In this document: piece by piece, positions 59,831 through 64,000 of the stretch
How the letters are laid out: the number at the start of each line of letters is the position of its first letter
Numbering within the stretch: the first letter of the stretch is position 1
From: Nesterenkonia aurantiaca
GTDB lineage: Bacteria > Actinomycetota > Actinomycetes > Actinomycetales > Micrococcaceae
DNA: 64,000 nucleotides
Direction of reading: 5' to 3'
NCBI RefSeq assembly: GCF_004364585.1
Contig: NZ_SOAN01000011.1
Coordinates: forward strand, 1-64,000
Notes under the pieces: model-generated
What the model saw: the letters and a program-made list of their open reading frames with translations, nothing else
Database searches by the model: none
Told to the model about the DNA's origin: nothing
Position numbers and translations under genes: made by a program

Positions 59831-61235
59831 GCAGACCCCTCGCATCGCCATCATCGGCAGCGGACCGGCCGGCGTGTACGCCGCAGATCTCCTCTCCCGA
59901 TCCGAGGAGGGGGAGGACATCGCGATAGACCTGTTCGATCGATACCCGGCGCCCTTCGGGCTGATCCGGTACGGCGTCGCACCTGATCACCCGCGGATCA
60001 AGGGCATCGTCAAGGCGCTGCACAAGGTCATCGACCGCGGCAGGATCCGCTTCATCGGCAACATGGACTACGGCACGGACCTGAGTCTGGACGACCTGCA
60101 GCGGCGCTACCACGCAGTGATCTTCGCGACCGGCGCCATCGGTGACGCGGAGCTGAACCTCCCCGGGATCGCGCTGGAAGGATCCTTCGGCGCAGCCGAC
60201 TTCGTGTCCTGGTACGACGGTCACCCCGACTACCCGCGCAGCTGGCCGCTGGACGCCCAGCAGATCGCCGTGCTGGGCAATGGCAACGTGGCGCTGGACG
60301 TCGCACGGATCCTGAGCAAGCACGCTGATGACCTGCTCACCACGGAGATCCCGGAGAACGTCTATCAGGGCCTGAGATCCTCCGCCGTCACCGATGTGCA
60401 TGTGTTCGGCCGGCGCGGCCCGGCCCAGGTGAAGTTCACCCCTCTGGAGCTGCGCGAACTCTCGCACAGCCGCGACGTCGACATCATCCTCTACGAGGAG
60501 GACTTCGAGTTCGACGACGCCTCGGACGCCCTGATCAAGTCCAGCAACCAGGTCAAGACGATGGTCAGCACGCTGACGAACTGGCTGCTCGAGCAGGAGG
60601 AGCGGCAGTCAGACCCGCAGGTGCATCCGGCCTCGCGCAGACTCCACCTGCACTTCCTGCACTCCCCGGTGGAGATCACCGGGGAGGACGGCGAGGTCAC
60701 CGGAATCCAGTTCGAACGCCAGCAGCTCGACGGCAGCGGCAACGCACGCGGCACAGGAGAACAGCTGGAGTATGAGGTCCAGGCCGTCTATCGAGCCGTC
60801 GGGTACTTCGGCAGCCCGCTGGCAGAGGTGCCCTTCGACGCCGACCGCGGCGTGATCCCGCATCGCGGAGGTCGAGTGATCGACGCCGACGGGGAGCCCA
60901 TCTCCGGGCTCTATGCCACGGGGTGGATCAAGCGCGGTCCGGTGGGACTGATCGGCCACACCAAGAGCGACGCTGCCGAGACCATCGGGAATCTGCTCGA
61001 GGACCTGGACCAGCTGACTGACCCCGAGGCGCCGGACGCCGATGTGGTCGAGCTGCTCCAGGAGCGCGGCGTGCAGAGGACCTCCTGGGACGGATGGCTG
61101 GCCCTGGACGCCCACGAGCAGAGCCTCGGCGCCGAGCACCAGCTCGCGGACGGTTCCACCCGCGAACGGGTCAAGGTGGTCTCACGCGAGGAGATGGTGG
61201 AGATCTCCCGGGCCCTGCAGGAGGCGACCCGATGA
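59823..61235 (+). CDS. fprA: Ferredoxin--NADP reductase, FprA/adrenodoxin reductase type
   Basis: A 470-residue flavoprotein. The FAD fold is RIAIIGSGPAGVYAADLL with the RYGVAPDHPRIK segment, the NADP fold is IAVLGNGNVALDVARIL, and the closing motif is ATGWIKRGPVGLIG. It moves electrons between NADPH and a ferredoxin. Overlap with cobA and with fdxA and position in the cys operon indicate supply of electrons to sulfite reductase. Confidence 0.92.
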   Translation: MTEQTPRIAIIGSGPAGVYAADLLSRSEEGEDIAIDLFDRYPAPFGLIRYGVAPDHPRIKGIVKALHKVIDRGRIRFIGNMDYGTDLSLDDLQRRYHAVIFATGAIGDAELNLPGIALEGSFGAADFVSWYDGHPDYPRSWPLDAQQIAVLGNGNVALDVARILSKHADDLLTTEIPENVYQGLRSSAVTDVHVFGRRGPAQVKFTPLELRELSHSRDVDIILYEEDFEFDDASDALIKSSNQVKTMVSTLTNWLLEQEERQSDPQVHPASRRLHLHFLHSPVEITGEDGEVTGIQFERQQLDGSGNARGTGEQLEYEVQAVYRAVGYFGSPLAEVPFDADRGVIPHRGGRVIDADGEPISGLYATGWIKRGPVGLIGHTKSDAAETIGNLLEDLDQLTDPEAPDADVVELLQERGVQRTSWDGWLALDAHEQSLGAEHQLADGSTRERVKVVSREEMVEISRALQEATR

Positions 61236-61549
61236 CGTACATCATTGCGCTGCCCTGCGTAGACCTCAAGGACAAGGCCTGCATCGACGAATGCCCCGTG
61301 GACTGCATCTACGAGGGCGAGCGTTCGCTCTACATCCACCCCGACGAATGCGTGGACTGCGGCGCCTGCGAACCGGTCTGCCCGGTGGAGGCCATCTACT
61401 ACGAAGACGATGTCCCCGAGCAGTGGTCCGAGTACTACCGCGCCAACGTCGAGTTCTTCGACGAGGTCGGGTCCCCCGGCGGCGCGGCCAAGGTCGGGCT
61501 GATCGAGAAGGACCACGAGGTCATCGTGGGACTGCCGCCACAGCGCTGA
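61232..61549 (+). CDS. fdxA: 7Fe ferredoxin (FdxA type)
   Basis: A 105-residue ferredoxin with one 3Fe-4S and one 4Fe-4S site, shown by ACIDECPVDCIYEGERSLY and CVDCGACEPVCPVEAIYY. The acidic C-terminal extension is typical of actinobacterial FdxA. The ATG at 61232 overlaps the fprA stop, and the operon ends here. It is the likely electron donor to CysI. A weak inverted repeat around the stop (CAGCGCT at 61541-61547 and 61558-61564) may terminate the transcript. Confidence 0.92.
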   Translation: MTYIIALPCVDLKDKACIDECPVDCIYEGERSLYIHPDECVDCGACEPVCPVEAIYYEDDVPEQWSEYYRANVEFFDEVGSPGGAAKVGLIEKDHEVIVGLPPQR

Positions 61550-61675
61550 CTGACCTGCAGCGCTCACAGACTTCCAGGATCGGGTGGTCAGCACCGGCGG
61601 GATCTGAGTCATCAGGTGCCGAGGGGATTCGGCGGCGCCGGGGTGGCAGGGTGTGGCGCGCGTACTATGGGCGGC

Positions 61676-61927
61676 ATGGAAAAACTCTTCGAATCTATTC
61701 GTAGGATCGGTTTCCGTCGTGGACCTGGGCGCGTCGTCGCAGGCATCGGGGGAAGCCTTGCCAAGAAGTTCGGAGTCAACGTGTGGTTGGTCCGCTTGCT
61801 GATCTTCTTGTCCTTCTTGCTTCCGGTGTTGGGAGTCGGAGCGTATCTGTTGGTGTGGGTTCTGACGCCCTGGCAGGACGGCAGCATACCGTTGGAGCGC
61901 GCCTTAGAAGCCCGACGCTTGACTTGA
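61676..61927 (+). CDS. PspC-domain membrane protein
   Basis: An 83-residue PspC-type protein: a basic start, VVAGIGGSLAKKFGVNVWLV (the A-G-V-x-x-G-L-A-like segment) and one hydrophobic span (LIFLSFLLPVLGVGAYLLVW). PspC domains belong to phage-shock or envelope-stress responses. The ATG at 61676 is favoured; a TACTAT at 61663-61668 could be a -10 giving a nearly leaderless transcript. It stands alone between the cys operon and the IS remnant. Confidence 0.8.
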   Translation: MEKLFESIRRIGFRRGPGRVVAGIGGSLAKKFGVNVWLVRLLIFLSFLLPVLGVGAYLLVWVLTPWQDGSIPLERALEARRLT

Positions 61928-61994
61928 ACTCAACCAGGTCACGGCAGTGAGAGATCGTCCGGTCTCGTCGAAACGACCGTGTCTCATATAGCTG

Positions 61995-62063
61995 GGGTCT
62001 GCCGCACCGATAGGTGACATGATGACGTGCCCCATGGCTTGGTTTCCACTCGCTCTGACTAGC
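61995..62063. repeat. Left terminal inverted repeat of the IS3 remnant
   Basis: Begins GGGTCTGCCGC and ends CTAGC; partner of 63156-63224 in reverse complement. Conserved blocks are the first 11 bases, CCGATAGG and TGGTTTCCACT. Confidence 0.75.
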
Positions 62064-62936
62064 TTCCGGCGATGAGCGGTTGAATGTTGTGGGCGAGGTC
62101 GTAACCATGCGGCGTGGCGTAAGCGAGGCTGGAGTGGCGGCGTCGGCGGTTGTAGAACACCTCGATGTACTCGAATATGCCGTGCGCCAGCTCGACCCTG
62201 GTCCTCCACTTCTTGCGATTGAGCAACTCGATCTGCATCGAGGACCAGAAGGACTCCATCATCGCATTATCGAGCCCATCACCCACGGTCCCGAATGAGG
62301 GCAACAGCCCTGCCGAGCGGATCTTCTGGGTGAACACCCACGAGGTGAACTGAACTCCGTGATCTGCATGAACGATCCCTCCTGCCTTGGGGGTTCGTAC
62401 TCGGATCGCCATAGCCTCAAGCGTTGACGACCAGGTTTGAGTCCTCCTTGGAGTCGATGGCCCAGCCGATGATCTTGCGGCTGCAGGCGTCCAGGACTGC
62501 TGCGCAGTAGATCTTGCCTTCCCTGGTGGGATGTTCGGTGATGTCTGTGACCCAGAGTTCGTTGAGTCCGAGCGGTGGAACTTACGTTTGACCAGGTCAT
62601 CGGCTGTGGCCACGCCCTTGAGGCGCTTGACCCGCGTGGGTCCCGGTAAGCCTCCAAGCCCTGCGCGACTCATCAGCATCCACACGAGCCGACTTGAGCA
62701 CGCGATCCCCATCCCGAGCGTGAGCTCGGTGTGGATCCGCCGGCAACCGTAGGTGCCCCTGGATGCGATATGGACCTCGCCTATGAGACCGGTGAGCCAG
62801 CGTCGGCGCAGTTCCGTGGGGCTAGTGGGCGCCGTCTGTAACGGTAGTAGCCCTGCCGGGAGACTCCGAGTAGGCGACAGCAGGTGTTCACGGGCTCCCC
62901 GGCGTCGACGAGACGGTCGATCACCGGGTGCGCTCT
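62059..62936 (-). pseudogene. IS3 transposase orfB, broken by frameshifts
   Basis: DDE transposase recoverable only by joining frames: PVIDRLVDAGEPVN to QGYYRYRRRP (until about 62830), then TSPTELRRRWLTG to VKRKFHR (to about 62573), then LGLNELWVTDITEHPTRE to SNLVVNA (to about 62422), then MAIRVRTPKAGGIVHADHG to the end. The three catalytic acids are in VTDIT, HADHG and MMESF, and the first lies in a different frame from the others. Three frame changes rule out a working product, although one reading frame stays open by chance across most of the length. Confidence 0.85.
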
Positions 62937-63127
62937 TTTGGGTCAAGGGGATCCTCATCGAGCCAGGTGGATGCTCGTCGTAGGATCGAGATCTCTTGCT
63001 CGAGCTGTCGGACCCTGGCGCGGGCTGCGCGCAGCTCGGCCGATTCCTGGGTGGTGTGGCCCGGTCGACCCTCGCGCACGAGCGAGATGGCGCGGGCCCT
63101 GAACTCTGGAGGATACGGGCGTGGCAT
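62921..63127 (-). pseudogene. IS3 orfA with internal deletion
   Basis: A 68-residue remnant. It starts like a normal OrfA (MPRPYPPEFRARAISLVREG) and ends with the leucine-zipper part (SAELRAARARVRQLEQEI, LRRASTWLDEDPL), but the helix-turn-helix segment expected between is missing, the two parts being joined at RPGHTTQ. A CCAAAAG run near 62936 is where the usual -1 frameshift into orfB would occur. Confidence 0.8.
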
Positions 63128-63155
63128 GGTGATCAGCCTTCCATGAAGGCCATCG

Positions 63156-63224
63156 GCTAGCGAGAGATAGTGGAAACCAAACTGTAGGTCAGGTCAAACT
63201 GTCGCCTATCGGCGCGGCAGACCC
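63156..63224. repeat. Right terminal inverted repeat of the IS3 remnant
   Basis: Reverse complement partner of 61995-62063. The outer end is AGACCC at 63219-63224. The 101 bases between it and the cysA stop hold no gene. Confidence 0.75.
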
Positions 63225-63325
63225 ACCCCATCTCACCACAGACAGTATGCGGCCGATAGTTATAGAGGTTCACCCGCAGCGACAGGGCATGCCGACGAGC
63301 CCGACCCCGGATGGCGGAGTCAAGG

Positions 63326-64000
63326 TCAGCGCCCAGCGCCGACCCGGAGAACCTCGACCTCGCGCCCGCCGGCCGCGGCCCGGGGTCGCACCCAGATGGC
63401 GTCCCACTGCTGCAGGTCCAGTGCCTGGGACTCCGTGCGAGAGAGCTGCACGTTCACCGGTGGGTGCGCCCCGCCCAGGGACCCCGGGTCTGAGTCCAAC
63501 ACCACCTCCAGGCGCACCTCGAAGCCGATCCGCGTGAGCCGAGTGATCCGCCCGGGGTGCGAGCCGCTCTCGGGGTCCAGGGTCACCTCCACGTCGTGGG
63601 GCCGCAGCCGCAGCTCCCCGAACCGGGTGACCTCCCCGATGAATCCGAAGACGAAGTCACTGGCCGGATGGTCGTAGATCTCCTCGGGCGTCCCGACCTG
63701 TTCGATGCGCCCCTGATTCATCACGACCACGGTGTCGGCGACCTCCAGGGCTTCCTCCTGGTCGTGGGTGACGAAGACACTCGTGACATGGACCTCCTCG
63801 TGCAGCTGGCGCAGCCAGTCGCGCAGCTCCTTGCGGACCTTTGCGTCGAGGGCCCCGAAGGGTTCATCCAGCAGCAGCACCGAGGGGTCCACCGCCAGGG
63901 CGCGGGCGAGCGCCATGCGCTGCCGCTGGCCGCCGGAGAGCTGGGCGGGGAGCCTGTCGCCGAAGCGCTCCAACTGCACCAGCTCGAGCAGCTCCTGCAC
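63326..64000 (-). CDS. cysA: Sulfate/thiosulfate ABC transporter ATP-binding protein, partial
   Basis: The C-terminal 224 residues of an ABC ATPase; the start lies beyond the right edge. It has the signature [15 protein letters not shown], Walker [13 protein letters not shown], the switch His in FVTHDQEE, then a TOBE-like region with [20 protein letters not shown]. The [10 protein letters not shown] and LRPHDVEV stretch is typical of CysA. The Walker A part is off the window. It would import sulfate for the nearby cys operon, although it is on the opposite strand and separated by the IS remnant. Confidence 0.83.
   Translation of the reverse strand: MQELLELVQLERFGDRLPAQLSGGQRQRMALARALAVDPSVLLLDEPFGALDAKVRKELRDWLRQLHEEVHVTSVFVTHDQEEALEVADTVVVMNQGRIEQVGTPEEIYDHPASDFVFGFIGEVTRFGELRLRPHDVEVTLDPESGSHPGRITRLTRIGFEVRLEVVLDSDPGSLGGAHPPVNVQLSRTESQALDLQQWDAIWVRPRAAAGGREVEVLRVGAGR

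Larger units (their letters stand above)
61995..63224 (-). mobile_element. Decayed IS3-family insertion sequence
   Basis: About 1.23 kb bounded by 69-base imperfect inverted repeats (61995-62063 and 63156-63224; 54 of 69 positions match by hand count), each starting GGGTCTGCCGC and containing TGGTTTCCACT. It holds a minus-strand orfA and orfB in the IS3 arrangement. Both genes are damaged, so it is immobile on its own. I see no target-site duplication at the ends. Confidence 0.85.

Noticed and set aside
62059-62958. A single intact-looking 299-residue transposase reading frame
   Set aside because: Segments between about 62573 and 62422 and before 62830 do not read as transposase in this frame, whereas the neighbouring frames do; it is a frameshifted pseudogene.

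Overview
The window reads as chromosomal DNA of a high-GC actinobacterium. Protein style (argCJBDFR order, FprA/FdxA-type redox partners, many acidic and Ala/Pro/Ser-rich linkers, GTG/TTG starts, tightly overlapping genes) fits the Micrococcaceae, and Nesterenkonia or a close relative is my best guess. That placement is inference from gene content. No rRNA or tRNA gene was recognised. About sixty genes are called, nearly all metabolic or envelope related, plus one decayed IS3-type insertion sequence and an ABC ATPase gene cut by the right edge.

Layout. 1-329 holds no recognisable gene, only a hairpin. 330-4745 is a minus-strand group (SRPBCC protein, AlaDH/carboxyethylornithine-synthase-like enzyme, ArfB-type ribosome rescue factor, UGT-type glycosyltransferase, DUF2071 protein). 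4925-10145 is a compact plus-strand run: GT2 glycosyltransferase, EEP phosphodiesterase, YjdF-like membrane protein, FAD oxidoreductase, and a cryptochrome/photolyase of the iron-sulfur (FeS-BCP) type that has lost its cluster cysteines. 10153-15290 holds single genes (homing-endonuclease-repeat protein, TauE/SafE exporter, aldo-keto reductases, amidase, MDR oxidoreductase). 15488-17560 is a large-subunit catalase with an unclear start.

17596-26266 is a methylated-amine catabolic locus, best read as glycine betaine to glycine. A Rieske oxygenase with its reductase and ferredoxin diverges from an IclR regulator, followed by a dimethylglycine-oxidase-like flavoprotein and a monomeric sarcosine oxidase. 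28416-32227 is a minus-strand four-gene envelope set (CDP-alcohol phosphatidyltransferase, GT4, methyltransferase, flippase-like protein). 32341-38623 is an alpha-glucoside uptake and hydrolysis locus (ROK regulator, solute-binding lipoprotein, two permeases, GH13) without its own ATPase.

38830-45839 carries a lipoprotein, pheST, nagA and a quinone oxidoreductase. 45942-51956 is the arginine operon argCJBDFR; ArgD has a pentapeptide-repeat leader. 52061-61549 is an assimilatory sulfate reduction and siroheme locus: chelatase, sulfurtransferase, a SAM-I-type riboswitch, then cysI-cysH-cysD-cysN-cobA-fprA-fdxA. NADPH electrons can pass FprA to FdxA to CysI, CobA and the chelatase supply siroheme steps, and APS is reduced directly by an iron-sulfur CysH. 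A PspC protein, the IS remnant and a partial cysA close the window.
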